64,000 bases of DNA, taken from positions 650,710 to 714,709 of the forward strand of contig NZ_KN322985.1 of the NCBI RefSeq assembly GCF_000774145.1, written 5' to 3'. The position numbers and the translations under genes were made by a program. The notes under the pieces are model-generated. The model did no database searches and was not told the DNA's origin. It saw only the letters and a list, made by a program, of their open reading frames with translations. Positions 1 to 9,466 of this stretch are shown piece by piece (within the stretch, counting starts at the first letter, position 1; each line of letters starts with the position of its first letter). The stretch is from Pseudomonas mediterranea CFBP 5447 (GTDB lineage Bacteria; Pseudomonadota; Gammaproteobacteria; Pseudomonadales; Pseudomonadaceae).

Positions 1-18
1 TGGACTGGTGAAACGCTG

Positions 19-1308
19 ATGATGCAACGCTCCTGGCGATACGTAGTGGCCGCCCTGCTGGTGCTGGCGGTGATTCTCGGTGGCGGTTATTGGTATTGGA
101 ACCGCCCGGCCCCGCAACCCACCCTTGAACAACTGACACCCGCCGACGGCGCGCCGATGACCCGTGTCATCCCTGGCACCAAGCCTCGCGCCCAGGTGCT
201 GGTGGCGGTCAATGAGGACCAGAAGCTCAGTGACACCCAATTGACGACCCTCAGCCGCGCCGGCTCGGCGCAGATCGTCCAGGTGATCCTGCCCAAGGAC
301 TGCATGCTGCAGGGTCGTGCCTTGCAGGCAGGCCTGAGAGAGCTGCAAGGACCGGCGACGCTGGTCAGCGGTATCGGCCCGGGCGCCGTGCTCGCCTGGC
401 GTTGGCTGGCCGAACAGAAGGATGACAAGGTCAAGGCCATTTCGGTGGACCTGGCCCTGGAGAAACCCGGCTGCACGCACCTGCTGCCCAAGACCGCGGC
501 CCACGGCCATTGGCTGGTCGCCTGGAACGACAACCCTGACGACACCAGCGCCGCGTTCGTGCGGGATCAGAAGAACGCCGAAACCAGCATCAGCGACTAC
601 GACATCAACCTGCCGCAAGTGCTGAACAACGAACTGCGCAAGATCCTCGTCGGCACCGACAAGGCCAAGGGTGGCCTGGCCATTCCGGTGGTCGAGGTGC
701 CTGCGAGCCAGGCCCGCGATACCGTGACCCTGTTCCTCTCCGGCGATGGCGGCTGGCGTGACCTGGACCGCGACGTGGCCGATGAAATGGCCAAGATCGG
801 CTATCCGGTGGTCGGCATCGACACCCTGCGCTACTACTGGCAGCACAAGAGCCCGGAGCAGAGTGCGCTGGACCTCGCCGAGCTGATGCAGCACTACCGC
901 CAGGTCTGGGGCACCAAGCGCTTCATCCTGACCGGCTACTCCTTCGGCGCCGACGTGTTGCCGGCGATCTACAACCGCCTGCCGGCCACCGAACAGCAAC
1001 GGGTCGACGCAATCATCCTGCTGGCCTTCGCCCGCACCGGCAGCTTCGAGATCGAAGTCGAAGGCTGGCTCGGCAACGCCGGTACCGAAGCTGCCACCGG
1101 CCCGGAGATGGCCAAGCTGCCACCTGAAAAAGTGGTGTGCATCTACGGCGGCGAAGAAGCCGACGAAAGCGGCTGCACCGACAAGACCGCCGTGGGCGAA
1201 GCCATCAAGTTGCCGGGCGGTCACCACTTCGACGAAAACTACCCGGCCCTGGCCAAGCGCCTGATCGATGAGATCAACAAGCGCCAGCCCAAGCCTGCCG
1301 ACCAGTAA
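19..1308 (+). CDS. VirJ/AcvB-family periplasmic serine hydrolase
   Basis: A 429-residue protein with an N-terminal membrane anchor (about residues 6-27, many Ala, Leu and Val, then Trp-Tyr-Trp), so the rest should face the periplasm. The C-terminal half carries an alpha/beta-hydrolase nucleophile elbow, GYSFGAD near residue 311, as in the VirJ domain of Agrobacterium AcvB and VirJ. The P. aeruginosa homologue PA0919 and AcvB hydrolyse aminoacyl-phosphatidylglycerol and are encoded with the synthase MprF. Here the ATG overlaps a TGA at 17-19 that closes a frame (GLVKR) entering from outside the window. This fits an operon with an upstream mprF-like gene, which cannot be confirmed because it lies off the edge. 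Family assignment is firm; substrate is inferred. Confidence 0.85.
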   Translation: MMQRSWRYVVAALLVLAVILGGGYWYWNRPAPQPTLEQLTPADGAPMTRVIPGTKPRAQVLVAVNEDQKLSDTQLTTLSRAGSAQIVQVILPKDCMLQGRALQAGLRELQGPATLVSGIGPGAVLAWRWLAEQKDDKVKAISVDLALEKPGCTHLLPKTAAHGHWLVAWNDNPDDTSAAFVRDQKNAETSISDYDINLPQVLNNELRKILVGTDKAKGGLAIPVVEVPASQARDTVTLFLSGDGGWRDLDRDVADEMAKIGYPVVGIDTLRYYWQHKSPEQSALDLAELMQHYRQVWGTKRFILTGYSFGADVLPAIYNRLPATEQQRVDAIILLAFARTGSFEIEVEGWLGNAGTEAATGPEMAKLPPEKVVCIYGGEEADESGCTDKTAVGEAIKLPGGHHFDENYPALAKRLIDEINKRQPKPADQ

Positions 1309-1329
1309 TCCGATGCTGGCTTAACAAGA

Positions 1330-1364
1330 AGCCCCTGCTGCCTTCCGGCATGCAGGGGCTTTTT
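1330..1364 (+). terminator. Rho-independent terminator of the VirJ-like gene
   Basis: Stem AGCCCCTGC / GCAGGGGCT with an inner TGCC/GGCA pairing, followed by TTTTTG, 22 bases after the stop codon. Confidence 0.85.
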
Positions 1365-1384
1365 GTTGTGACAGTGCCGCCGTC

Positions 1385-1409
1385 TTCGCGAGCAGGCTCG
1401 CTCCCACAG
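1385..1409. repeat. Solitary REP half-element
   Basis: Carries the TTCGCGAGCAGGCTCGC core and CTCCCACAG flank seen in the paired REP elements elsewhere in the window, but only one copy is present here. Confidence 0.7.
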
Positions 1410-1421
1410 ACGAGGCAGGCC

Positions 1422-3182
1422 TTAGTAGACCTGCACCCGCCACAGCTCCCGCGAAGCAGACCCTGCCGACATTGGCAACCGACCGTGCAGCGTTCGGTAG
1501 TTGTCGATCAGCACCAGATCGCCTTCGCTCCATGGATGGGCAATCAGGCACTCCGGGGCGTAGACCAGGCTGTTGACCTGATCCAGCAACGCCTGTTGGG
1601 CCGCCTCGTCATGATCCTGCACAGCCTGGCTGAGGGTCTGCAGCGTCGAATCGGTGCCTTCCTGGTAACGCAGGATGAGTTCGCCGCTACGAGGATGACG
1701 ATCCACCAGGCTGTACATGCGCGGCGAACCGCCGAAGTAGGTCATCTTGGTGTAGTAGGTGATGTTCACCGCCTGCCATTGCCGAGCGACCTGCATGCCG
1801 ACCTTGCGCAGCACGTTCCGGCTGTCGACGACGGTGGTCTGGCCTTCGCCCGGTAGCGGCGCCGTCTTGCAATACAACATGAACTTGCTGGCGCAGAATT
1901 TCGGGTTGCGCTGCACCTGGGCATCGCTGTCGGGCAGCATGTTCAAGTCCCAGTGCAAAGGCGTTTTCTCCAACGAGTGCACCACGCCTTGGGGTTTGTC
2001 CGCCGGCTTGACCACGTGTACCGCGCCGAAGGCCCATTCGTACAACGTTCCGAAACGTTCGCAACTGCGGGCGAAACTGTCCTGGTCCTCAAAATGACAG
2101 CCCTTGAGGCAAACGAAGCCGAAGGTCTCCACCAATGATTCCAACAACCTCGTGGACAGTCGCTCGAAACCCAACCCCAACGGATCCCGCACCACCAGGC
2201 CAAAGAGCGGGAGCTTTTGCAGTTCGTACTCGAAGCCTTGTGCCTGGGGACCTTCTGTCTGATGGTAAAGCCACGGCCGCCCCTGCCAGGTGACCAGCAG
2301 ATGTTGTTCCAGGTCGACCTGGGCTCGCGCGCGCAGGCTCTGGCTCCCATCGAGGTTGCACACAGGCACGGCATGCCAGGGACTGTCGACGCGGCTCAAC
2401 CCTTCGGCCAGCCCGACGGTAAACTTGGGCCCGGCATTGCTGTACTGGTGGACCGACAGTCGAATGTCATCGGGGAAGAAGCGATCCACTGCCGCATTCA
2501 AGGCCTGCCCGCGCAGCATCATCTGGTAGGCCTTGTAGCTGATCTGCTGCAGATACTCGTCGTCGCTCTGCCCTTCCTCGCGACACAGGCGCAGGTCGTT
2601 GTAGAGATGACTGCAGAGATTGTCATGGGTCCGGCCGAGGGCTTCATCACGCCGGCTCTGCTCGATCAGCTCCCCCAGGTTTTTCCAGGGCAACCGGGCC
2701 TGCTTGACCAGGCTGGCGCGCACCGCCTCGGCACTTTGCGCCTGCGGGAACAGGTCTTCCATGCTGACCCACTCGATCGTGTGGGTCGTACACAGTTCAC
2801 GCAGCGCCTGGTTATAGGCCGCACGAACCTCATCGCTCACCCCGACAATGTCATTGAACGTCGTTCCATCGCTGAGGATCGATACCACGCACCCAGGCTC
2901 ATGCAACGCGGCAATCGCCTGGCCCATCTGGTCGAGGCGCTCGATGGCCATGAACTCGCCATAGTCCGGCAGCACGCCGAAGGTCTGGTCGATGGCATTG
3001 GGGGATTTGCAGGGAAAACCCGGCAGGATCAGGCGCACGGGACGGCGCTGATCGAAGCATTGCCCCAGCTGGTGTGCCAAGTGGTCCCGGCCCTGTGTTT
3101 CGAAACGATCGTCCGTACCCTTGAACAGGTAACCGGCCAGCAAATCGCTGACGGCCGTGATCCAGGCTTCTCTATGTTCCAT
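1422..3182 (-). CDS. Isonitrile synthase (PvcA/Dit1-like) fused to Fe(II)/2-oxoglutarate oxygenase (PvcB/TauD-like)
   Basis: A 586-residue two-domain protein. Residues 1 to about 290 are a PvcA/IsnA-type isonitrile synthase domain, with the family block LPGFPCKSPN near residue 53 and SILSDG near 102. This family converts the amino group of Tyr or Trp to an isonitrile using ribulose 5-phosphate. Residues from about 330 on form a TauD/PvcB-type oxygenase with the facial triad visible as HWD (near residue 400) and the distal His in LHGR near residue 566; such enzymes desaturate or oxidise the isonitrile amino acid. In P. aeruginosa these are separate genes (pvcA, pvcB). It is the last gene of a three-gene operon, starting 27 bases after the HAD gene. 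The acceptor amino acid and final product cannot be read from the sequence. Confidence 0.88.
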   Translation of the reverse strand: MEHREAWITAVSDLLAGYLFKGTDDRFETQGRDHLAHQLGQCFDQRRPVRLILPGFPCKSPNAIDQTFGVLPDYGEFMAIERLDQMGQAIAALHEPGCVVSILSDGTTFNDIVGVSDEVRAAYNQALRELCTTHTIEWVSMEDLFPQAQSAEAVRASLVKQARLPWKNLGELIEQSRRDEALGRTHDNLCSHLYNDLRLCREEGQSDDEYLQQISYKAYQMMLRGQALNAAVDRFFPDDIRLSVHQYSNAGPKFTVGLAEGLSRVDSPWHAVPVCNLDGSQSLRARAQVDLEQHLLVTWQGRPWLYHQTEGPQAQGFEYELQKLPLFGLVVRDPLGLGFERLSTRLLESLVETFGFVCLKGCHFEDQDSFARSCERFGTLYEWAFGAVHVVKPADKPQGVVHSLEKTPLHWDLNMLPDSDAQVQRNPKFCASKFMLYCKTAPLPGEGQTTVVDSRNVLRKVGMQVARQWQAVNITYYTKMTYFGGSPRMYSLVDRHPRSGELILRYQEGTDSTLQTLSQAVQDHDEAAQQALLDQVNSLVYAPECLIAHPWSEGDLVLIDNYRTLHGRLPMSAGSASRELWRVQVY

Positions 3183-3209
3183 GGAACAGCTTCCTTGAGA
3201 GTGGGTGTA

Positions 3210-3923
3210 TCAACAGGATTTGACGGTATCGCCGCGCTCGGTGAATGCCTGCGCGGCGCCACCGTGTTGCTTGAGGATGTGTAACAGCCCGGCCGGCTGT
3301 TCACAGTAGAAATCCGGGGTCTGCCCAGTGCACGTAGCGCCATAGCCCCAGGCAACCAGTGCCGAGGGCATACCCGCGGCACGGGCGGTCTGCAGGTCGA
3401 TCGCCGTATCGCCGACGAACAGGCAGTGGCGAGGATCGACCGACAGGCGTCGGGCCGCTTCCCACGCCACGTCCGGCTGGGGTTTGAGGGACCGGCCTGC
3501 GCGGTGCCCCAGGACCGCCTTGAAGGCCGTGCACGCAAGCAGTGCATCAGCGACCTGGCAGGCCATGGCCTCGGCTTTGTTGGTGACGATCGCCAGGGGC
3601 AACCGCAGTTCCCGGCAGCCTTCGAGCATTGCCAATACACCGCTGAAGGGCTTGGAAAACTGCACCAGATGATCCTGGTACACCCTGACATAGCGCTGGT
3701 GCAACATGGCCGCATCGGCGATGCCAAACCGGGTCGCCACCGCCTCGATCATCGCCGTGGTGCCGCCACCGATAAAGTCCCGCACCGTTTCCGCAGTCAA
3801 CGCCGGACAACCGTGTTCCAGCAATACCTGATTCAGGCTCCAGGTGATGTCCGGCAAGGTGTCCACCAAGGTACCGTCCAGGTCGAAGAGCACGGCCTCG
3901 ATCCGCAACCGAGGCGTGCTCAT
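3210..3923 (-). CDS. HAD-superfamily phosphatase (phosphoglycolate phosphatase-like)
   Basis: A 237-residue haloacid dehalogenase-type hydrolase. Motif I is FDLDGTLVDT near residue 11 (nucleophile Asp and acid/base Asp), motif III Lys lies in TNKAEA, and motif IV is FVGDTAID. A cap region between motifs I and II resembles Gph. The start chosen (MSTPRL) overlaps the stop of the upstream isonitrile synthase by four bases, ATGA, so the two are probably translationally coupled; an upstream in-frame ATG would overlap that gene far more. Its place between two isonitrile synthase genes suggests it acts on a phosphorylated substrate or by-product of that pathway, for example one derived from ribulose 5-phosphate. 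That is inference. Confidence 0.85.
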   Translation of the reverse strand: MSTPRLRIEAVLFDLDGTLVDTLPDITWSLNQVLLEHGCPALTAETVRDFIGGGTTAMIEAVATRFGIADAAMLHQRYVRVYQDHLVQFSKPFSGVLAMLEGCRELRLPLAIVTNKAEAMACQVADALLACTAFKAVLGHRAGRSLKPQPDVAWEAARRLSVDPRHCLFVGDTAIDLQTARAAGMPSALVAWGYGATCTGQTPDFYCEQPAGLLHILKQHGGAAQAFTERGDTVKSC

Positions 3924-4915
3924 TGGGCACTGGCGTAATGACAAGGACGCCCCTTGCGAAAGACCAGTCGATGGAAGCGTTCGTCGACATTGCTGCGTTT
4001 TTCGAGGGTGACCACACCCCGTCGCTTGATTGCCACCGAATGCCAGGGCGTACGCCACAGGTCACTGGTCGGCACCAGGCGGATACCGATCTTCGTCGAC
4101 ACCGCCAACTGCGGGTGGATCGACAGGCGCAGGCAATCCGGATAGCGCGCCTGCAGCAATGCGCTCCAGGCTTCACTGCGCTGGATCACCCGCTGCGAGG
4201 CCGGCTTGGCGATCTTCTTCACCGCGTTGAGGCTCATGCCGGCGAATGCCTCAAGCCCTGAATAATCCTCGGACAGGAAGCGATGGATGCCGCAGTACAT
4301 CAACATCATGTGCGGGTCATCCTTGAAGCGCTGCTGCAACAGGATCAATGACTGACCGTGCTCGATCATCATTTCTTCGCGCATGGCATCCAGGCAGTCG
4401 AGCTGAGGGTAGGCATTTCTGAGGTCGAAATGGGCGAACATACCGCCGTAGTGTTGCTCGGCATAATCCTGGATCGCGTCGGTGTAGGCCTTGACGTCCG
4501 CATCGGGGACACGCACCAGATCGGCAAACACATAACCATCGGAGCAGATGTGGATCAACGCACCGGGTGCGTAGATCGCCTGGATCTCAGCACACAGGCG
4601 ATGGAGCTCGTCGATGGCATGGTATTCAGCCAGGTCAGGCAAGTGACTCAGGGTCTTCTTGCGGCTGGGGGATTTTCCGGGAAAGGCCGGCAGGACCATT
4701 TCAACTTTGCGACCGTTCTCGACCGCCCGCATGACTTTTGCCAGATGGGGTTCCAGCACCTGCTGCGAAAGCTCGTCGCTTTCCCCGGGGGCAAGGCTGC
4801 GACGGCGAAACAGGCATTCGAGAATCTGTTGGGCAATGTTCCGCGGCGAGACGGACTGATGCTCGTGCGCGCGCTGACCGCCCACCTGTTGAGCAACGGT
4901 AGTTGAACCCTGCAT
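3920..4915 (-). CDS. Stand-alone isonitrile synthase (PvcA/IsnA/Dit1 family)
   Basis: A 331-residue protein about the length of P. aeruginosa PvcA. Family blocks are LPAFPGKSPSRKK followed by LPDLAE, HICSDGYVFADL, and RLSIHPQ near residue 265. The start (MQGSTT) is preferred over an in-frame codon 102 bases upstream because AAGGGA stands about ten bases before it. First gene of the operon, overlapping the HAD gene by four bases. It is clearly related to, but not a close copy of, the N-terminal domain of the fused enzyme two genes downstream, so the operon encodes two different isonitrile synthases. Substrate (Tyr, Trp or other) is not predictable here. Confidence 0.87.
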   Translation of the reverse strand: MQGSTTVAQQVGGQRAHEHQSVSPRNIAQQILECLFRRRSLAPGESDELSQQVLEPHLAKVMRAVENGRKVEMVLPAFPGKSPSRKKTLSHLPDLAEYHAIDELHRLCAEIQAIYAPGALIHICSDGYVFADLVRVPDADVKAYTDAIQDYAEQHYGGMFAHFDLRNAYPQLDCLDAMREEMMIEHGQSLILLQQRFKDDPHMMLMYCGIHRFLSEDYSGLEAFAGMSLNAVKKIAKPASQRVIQRSEAWSALLQARYPDCLRLSIHPQLAVSTKIGIRLVPTSDLWRTPWHSVAIKRRGVVTLEKRSNVDERFHRLVFRKGRPCHYASAQ

Positions 4916-5080
4916 AGACAATCCCTTGTTTGATGGTGACGGTAGCCAGAATCCTTGGCCACCGGCAGATACTCCTTGATCTGCTAGCCGGTAAAAAATC
5001 CTACAGAAAGCAAACACCTGTCAAATTTTCCGAAGCACCACAGCACAATGCTGTCACGGAATACCGGGACAAACACCGCA

Positions 5081-5115
5081 AAAAGCCCCCGCTGCCGCAA
5101 GGCAACGGGGGCTTT
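5081..5115 (-). terminator. Rho-independent terminator downstream of kup
   Basis: Stem AAAGCCCCCG / CGGGGGCTTT with an inner TGCC-GCAA-GGCA hairpin. On the minus strand it ends in a run of T. It lies between kup and the isonitrile operon, which therefore probably has its own promoter in 4916-5080. Confidence 0.85.
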
Positions 5116-5188
5116 CGGTTGACGCTTCCCACGTTCGGCCGGGAACGTTCTACGCGCCTAGGCACTGAACGCAGATCATCGGTGGACG

Positions 5189-7090
5189 CTACATCTCGAC
5201 CTGCGTCCCCAACTCGATCACCCGGTTCACCGGCAGATTGAAGAAGCGCAGGTTGCCGTTGGCATTCTTCAGCAGAAAGGCGAACAACAACTCGCGCCAG
5301 CGGGCCATGCCTTCGAGCTTGGAAGCGATGACCGTCTCGCGGCTGAGGAAGTACGTCGTGCGCATCGGGCTGAAATCCAGGTCATCCAAATGACAGAGCT
5401 TGAGTGCCTGGGGCACATCCGGCTCGTCGGTAAAGCCGAAATGCAGGATGACCCGGAAGAAACCTTCGCCATAGGAGTCGACCTCGAAGCGCCGCTGCAG
5501 CGGAACCCGCGGGATGTCTTCGTACACCACCGTCAACAGGACGACTTGCTCGTGCAGCACCTGATTGTGCAACAGATTATGCAACAGCGCGTGAGGCACG
5601 GCATCGGAGCGCGCGGTCAGGAACACGGCGGTGCCCTGCACGCGATGCGGTGGCTGCACACGGATGCTGCTGATGAAGATCGGCAGCGGCAACGCGCCCT
5701 CGTCCAGACGCTCCACCAACAGCTGCTTGCCGCGCTTCCAGGTGGTCATCAACACGAACAAGGCGATACCGGCGATGACCGGGAATGCGCCGCCCTGGAT
5801 GATCTTCGGCACGTTGGCGGCGAAGTACAGGCCGTCCACCAGGAGGAAACCGAGCAGCACCGGCACCGCCAGCAGCGGCGGCCATTTCCACAACAGCAGC
5901 ATCACGGCCGACACCAGGATGGTGGTCATCAGCATCGTGCCGGTCACCGCCACGCCGTAGGCCGAAGCCAGCGCACCGGAGGATTCGAAGCCCAGTACCA
6001 GCAGCACCACACCCACCATCAGCGACCAGTTCACCGCGCCGATGTAGATCTGGCCCTGTTCGGCGCTGGAAGTGTGCTGGATGTACATGCGCGGGATATA
6101 GCCCAGCTGGATTGCCTGGCGCGTCAGGGAAAACGCACCGGAAATCACCGCTTGCGAAGCGATCACCGTGGCCAGGGTCGACAGACCCACCAGCGGGATC
6201 AACGCCCAGCTTGGCGCCAGCAGGTAAAACGGGTTGCGCGCCGCTTCCGGGTCGCCCAGCAGCAACGCCCCCTGGCCGAAATAATTGAGCACCAGCGCCG
6301 GCAGCACCAGGATGAACCAGGCACGGGCGATGGGTTTGCGGCCGAAGTGGCCCATGTCGGCGTACAGCGCTTCGGCGCCGGTCAGTGCCAACACCACGGC
6401 ACCGAGGATCGCCACGCCCATGCCCGGATGGACCACGAAGAAACGCACCGCCCAGGCAGGGTTCACGGCCAGCATCACCTCTGGTTGCTGGCTGATGCCA
6501 TAGACACCAAGGGCGCCGAGTACCAGGAACCAGGTGACCATGATCGGGCCGAACAGGATGCCGATTCGCGCCGTGCCGTGGCGTTGGATAATGAAGAGCG
6601 CCACCAGCACCACCAGCGACAGCGGCACCACCCAATGATCGATACCCTCGAACGCCAGGCCGAGGCCTTCGATCGCCGAGAGCACGGAAATCGCCGGGGT
6701 GATCATGCTGTCGCCGTAGAACAGCGCAGCGCCGATCAGCCCGCAGATCACCAGGAATGTGCGCAATCGCGCCCGTCCCGCCGCTGCTCGTCGCGCCAGG
6801 GCGGTGAGTGCCATGATCCCGCCCTCGCCCTGGTTGTCGGCGCGCAGGACGAACATCATGTACTTGATCGACACGACCCAGATCAGCGACCAGAAGATCA
6901 GCGACAGGATCCCCAGCACGCCATCGTGGTTGACCGGTACGCCATAGCCGCCGGAAAACACTTCTTTAAGGGTATACAACGGGCTCGTGCCGATGTCGCC
7001 ATAAACCACCCCGACCGCCGCGACCAGCATGCTCAGCGACTTCGTGGCCGAATGCTCGGCACCTGCCGCCTGACTACTTGCATGACCCAT
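5189..7090 (-). CDS. kup: Low-affinity potassium transporter Kup
   Basis: A 633-residue inner-membrane protein of the KUP/HAK/KT family, which takes up K+ with protons. The N-terminal signature [14 protein letters not shown] appears near residue 28 and about twelve hydrophobic segments follow to residue 430. The C-terminal 190 residues form a cytoplasmic domain. Length matches the family. It is monocistronic, divergent from rimO across a 276-base spacer. Confidence 0.97.
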   Translation of the reverse strand: MGHASSQAAGAEHSATKSLSMLVAAVGVVYGDIGTSPLYTLKEVFSGGYGVPVNHDGVLGILSLIFWSLIWVVSIKYMMFVLRADNQGEGGIMALTALARRAAAGRARLRTFLVICGLIGAALFYGDSMITPAISVLSAIEGLGLAFEGIDHWVVPLSLVVLVALFIIQRHGTARIGILFGPIMVTWFLVLGALGVYGISQQPEVMLAVNPAWAVRFFVVHPGMGVAILGAVVLALTGAEALYADMGHFGRKPIARAWFILVLPALVLNYFGQGALLLGDPEAARNPFYLLAPSWALIPLVGLSTLATVIASQAVISGAFSLTRQAIQLGYIPRMYIQHTSSAEQGQIYIGAVNWSLMVGVVLLVLGFESSGALASAYGVAVTGTMLMTTILVSAVMLLLWKWPPLLAVPVLLGFLLVDGLYFAANVPKIIQGGAFPVIAGIALFVLMTTWKRGKQLLVERLDEGALPLPIFISSIRVQPPHRVQGTAVFLTARSDAVPHALLHNLLHNQVLHEQVVLLTVVYEDIPRVPLQRRFEVDSYGEGFFRVILHFGFTDEPDVPQALKLCHLDDLDFSPMRTTYFLSRETVIASKLEGMARWRELLFAFLLKNANGNLRFFNLPVNRVIELGTQVEM

Positions 7091-7366
7091 CCAGCACTCC
7101 TGATTCCCAGATCTGTCTTCTTGTTCAACGAGGCCTTATGCCCCGTTACGCAGCATGCGCTGTTTTACATGCCGTTACAGGTCTTTAGTTGACTGCAATG
7201 GCCGTTAACGCACAAAGGCGCGAAGCATAGCGCAGCACTCGTCGCTTTTCCCCGTATAAAGCTGGTCAAGTGCCTCGCCCATCGCTAGAATTGCGCACTT
7301 TTTGATCAGAGGCGCGTCAGGCGCCCTGTCTCGGCAAGAGACGATCCCCCTACACCGAGGTTAGAC

Positions 7367-8707
7367 ATGTCCACCACTACTACGCCAGCCAATCCCAAGG
7401 TCGGCTTCGTATCCCTGGGTTGCCCGAAGGCTCTGGTCGACTCCGAACGCATCCTGACCCAGTTGCGCATGGAAGGTTATGACGTCGTGTCCACGTACCA
7501 GGACGCCGACGTGGTAGTGGTCAATACCTGTGGCTTCATCGACTCGGCCAAGGCCGAATCCCTGGAAGTGATCGGTGAGGCCATCAAGGAAAACGGCAAG
7601 GTCATCGTTACCGGTTGCATGGGCGTGGAAGAAGGCAACATCCGCGACGTGCACCCGAGCGTGCTGGCCGTGACCGGTCCGCAGCAGTACGAGCAGGTGG
7701 TCAACGCGGTGCACGACGTGGTGCCACCGAAACAGGACCACAACCCGCTGATCGACCTGGTGCCGCCGCAAGGCATCAAGCTGACCCCGCGCCACTACGC
7801 CTACCTGAAGATTTCCGAAGGCTGCAACCACAGCTGCAGCTTCTGCATCATCCCGTCGATGCGCGGCAAGCTGGTGAGCCGCCCGGTGGGCGATGTGCTC
7901 GACGAAGCCCAGCGCCTGGTCAAGGCCGGCGTCAAGGAACTGCTGGTGATCTCCCAGGACACCAGCGCCTACGGCGTCGACGTGAAATACCGCACCGGCT
8001 TCTGGAACGGCGCGCCGGTGAAGACCCGCATGACCGAACTGTGCGAAGCCCTCAGCACCCTCGGCGTCTGGGTCCGCTTGCATTACGTCTACCCGTATCC
8101 ACACGTCGACGAACTGATCCCGCTGATGGCCGCCGGCAAGATCCTGCCGTACCTGGACATCCCGTTCCAGCACGCCAGCCCGAAAGTCCTCAAGGCCATG
8201 AAACGCCCGGCGTTCGAAGACAAGACCCTGGCGCGGATCAAGAACTGGCGGGAAATCTGCCCGGACCTGATCATCCGCTCGACCTTCATCGTCGGTTTCC
8301 CCGGCGAAACCGAAGAAGACTTCCAGTACCTGCTGGACTGGCTGACCGAAGCCCAGCTCGACCGCGTCGGCTGCTTCCAGTATTCGCCGGTCGACGGCGC
8401 ACCGGCCAACGACCTGGACCTGGACGTGGTACCGGATGACGTCAAGCAGGACCGTTGGGAGCGCTTCATGGCGCACCAGCAGGCCATCAGCTCGGCGCGC
8501 CTGCAGATGCGCATCGGCCGTGAAATCGAAGTGCTGGTGGATGAAGTGGACGAGCAAGGCGCCGTCGGCCGCTGCTTCTTCGACGCCCCGGAAATCGACG
8601 GCAACGTCTTCATCGACAACGGCAGCAACCTCAAGCCCGGCGACAAGGTCTGGTGCAAAGTGACCGATGCCGATGAGTATGATTTGTGGGCTGAACAGAT
8701 CAACTGA
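7367..8707 (+). CDS. rimO: Ribosomal protein uS12 (Asp88) methylthiotransferase RimO
   Basis: A 446-residue radical-SAM methylthiotransferase. N-terminal UPF0004 domain has the three cluster cysteines C19, C55 and C84 (SLGCP, NTCGF, TGCMG). The radical SAM motif is CxxxCxxC at C153, C157 and C160. A TRAM domain ends the protein from about residue 375. The enzyme adds a methylthio group to Asp88 of ribosomal protein S12. GAGG stands just before the ATG. Monocistronic. Confidence 0.97.
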   Translation: MSTTTTPANPKVGFVSLGCPKALVDSERILTQLRMEGYDVVSTYQDADVVVVNTCGFIDSAKAESLEVIGEAIKENGKVIVTGCMGVEEGNIRDVHPSVLAVTGPQQYEQVVNAVHDVVPPKQDHNPLIDLVPPQGIKLTPRHYAYLKISEGCNHSCSFCIIPSMRGKLVSRPVGDVLDEAQRLVKAGVKELLVISQDTSAYGVDVKYRTGFWNGAPVKTRMTELCEALSTLGVWVRLHYVYPYPHVDELIPLMAAGKILPYLDIPFQHASPKVLKAMKRPAFEDKTLARIKNWREICPDLIIRSTFIVGFPGETEEDFQYLLDWLTEAQLDRVGCFQYSPVDGAPANDLDLDVVPDDVKQDRWERFMAHQQAISSARLQMRIGREIEVLVDEVDEQGAVGRCFFDAPEIDGNVFIDNGSNLKPGDKVWCKVTDADEYDLWAEQIN

Positions 8708-8735
8708 TCTGACCGGTTTCACAGACCACCGCCGT

Positions 8736-8804
8736 ACCTGTGGGAGCCTGTGAGAAACCTGTGGGAGCCGAGCGAGCAAGCTCGCAAGCTCGGCTCCCAC
8801 AGGT
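8736..8804. repeat. REP-like palindrome after rimO
   Basis: ACCTGTGGGAGCC arms in inverted orientation around a GAGCAAGCTC core, preceded by a partial direct copy of the arm. Belongs to the same CCTGTGGGAGC family as the other REPs in the window, with a diverged core. Confidence 0.8.
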
Positions 8805-8830
8805 TCCTCATGTTCAGGTAAAAATTGACA

Positions 8831-8865
8831 AGCCCCGCCCTTGCGACAAGATGCGGGGCTTTTTT
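8831..8865 (+). terminator. Rho-independent terminator after rimO
   Basis: AGCCCCGC / GCGGGGCT stem with TTTTTT tail. Confidence 0.85.
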
Positions 8866-8917
8866 ACGGCTATCGTATGGATAAACCCAGGACCTCCAGT
8901 ACAAGGAACAGGCGGGC

Positions 8918-9391
8918 ATGCGCCAGCATTCGGTCATCCATACACCGAAACCCAGCGATTATCAGGAATTGACCCAGGTCTGGGAGGCGTCGGTTCGAGC
9001 TACCCATGATTTTTTGCCGGACAGCTATATCGAACTGTTGAAGAACCTGGTGCTCACCCGCTACCTGGATGCGGTGATGCTGATCTGCACCCGGGACAAC
9101 CGCCAGCGCATCACCGGTTTCGCCGGCGTCGCGGCCGGCAAGGTCGAGATGCTGTTCATCGACCCGCACCACCGCGGCCAGGGCCTGGGCAAGCAATTGC
9201 TGCGCTATGCCATGGACCAGTTGAATGCCTATCAGCTGGATGTCAACGAACAGAACCCGCAAGCCCTGGGCTTCTATCTCAAGCAAGGCTTCGAAGTCGT
9301 CGGCCGTTCGGCACGGGACGGCATGAACCAGCCCTACCCGTTGCTGCACATGCGCTACCGGCAGCCCGACCTGAAGGCCCAGCGCGGGTAG
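8918..9391 (+). CDS. GNAT-family N-acetyltransferase
   Basis: A 157-residue single GNAT domain, similar in layout to E. coli YjaB. The acetyl-CoA pyrophosphate-binding motif A is visible as HHRGQGLGKQLL near residue 87, and the C-terminal NPQALGFYLKQGFEVVG segment is the usual motif B. The acceptor substrate is unknown. It stands alone between a terminator and the RsuA-like gene. Confidence 0.9.
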   Translation: MRQHSVIHTPKPSDYQELTQVWEASVRATHDFLPDSYIELLKNLVLTRYLDAVMLICTRDNRQRITGFAGVAAGKVEMLFIDPHHRGQGLGKQLLRYAMDQLNAYQLDVNEQNPQALGFYLKQGFEVVGRSARDGMNQPYPLLHMRYRQPDLKAQRG

Positions 9392-9466
9392 CCGAGACAA
9401 ATGGACACGCGATTAACCGGCGCCAGGCAGGTACAATGTCCCCCCTCTTTTTGTTACGGCCCTGTC

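Noticed and set aside
5390..7192. A 600-codon open frame antisense to kup
   Set aside because: Its translation is rich in His, Gln and Arg with no hydrophobic core, the usual shadow of a GC-rich membrane-protein gene; kup itself is unmistakable.
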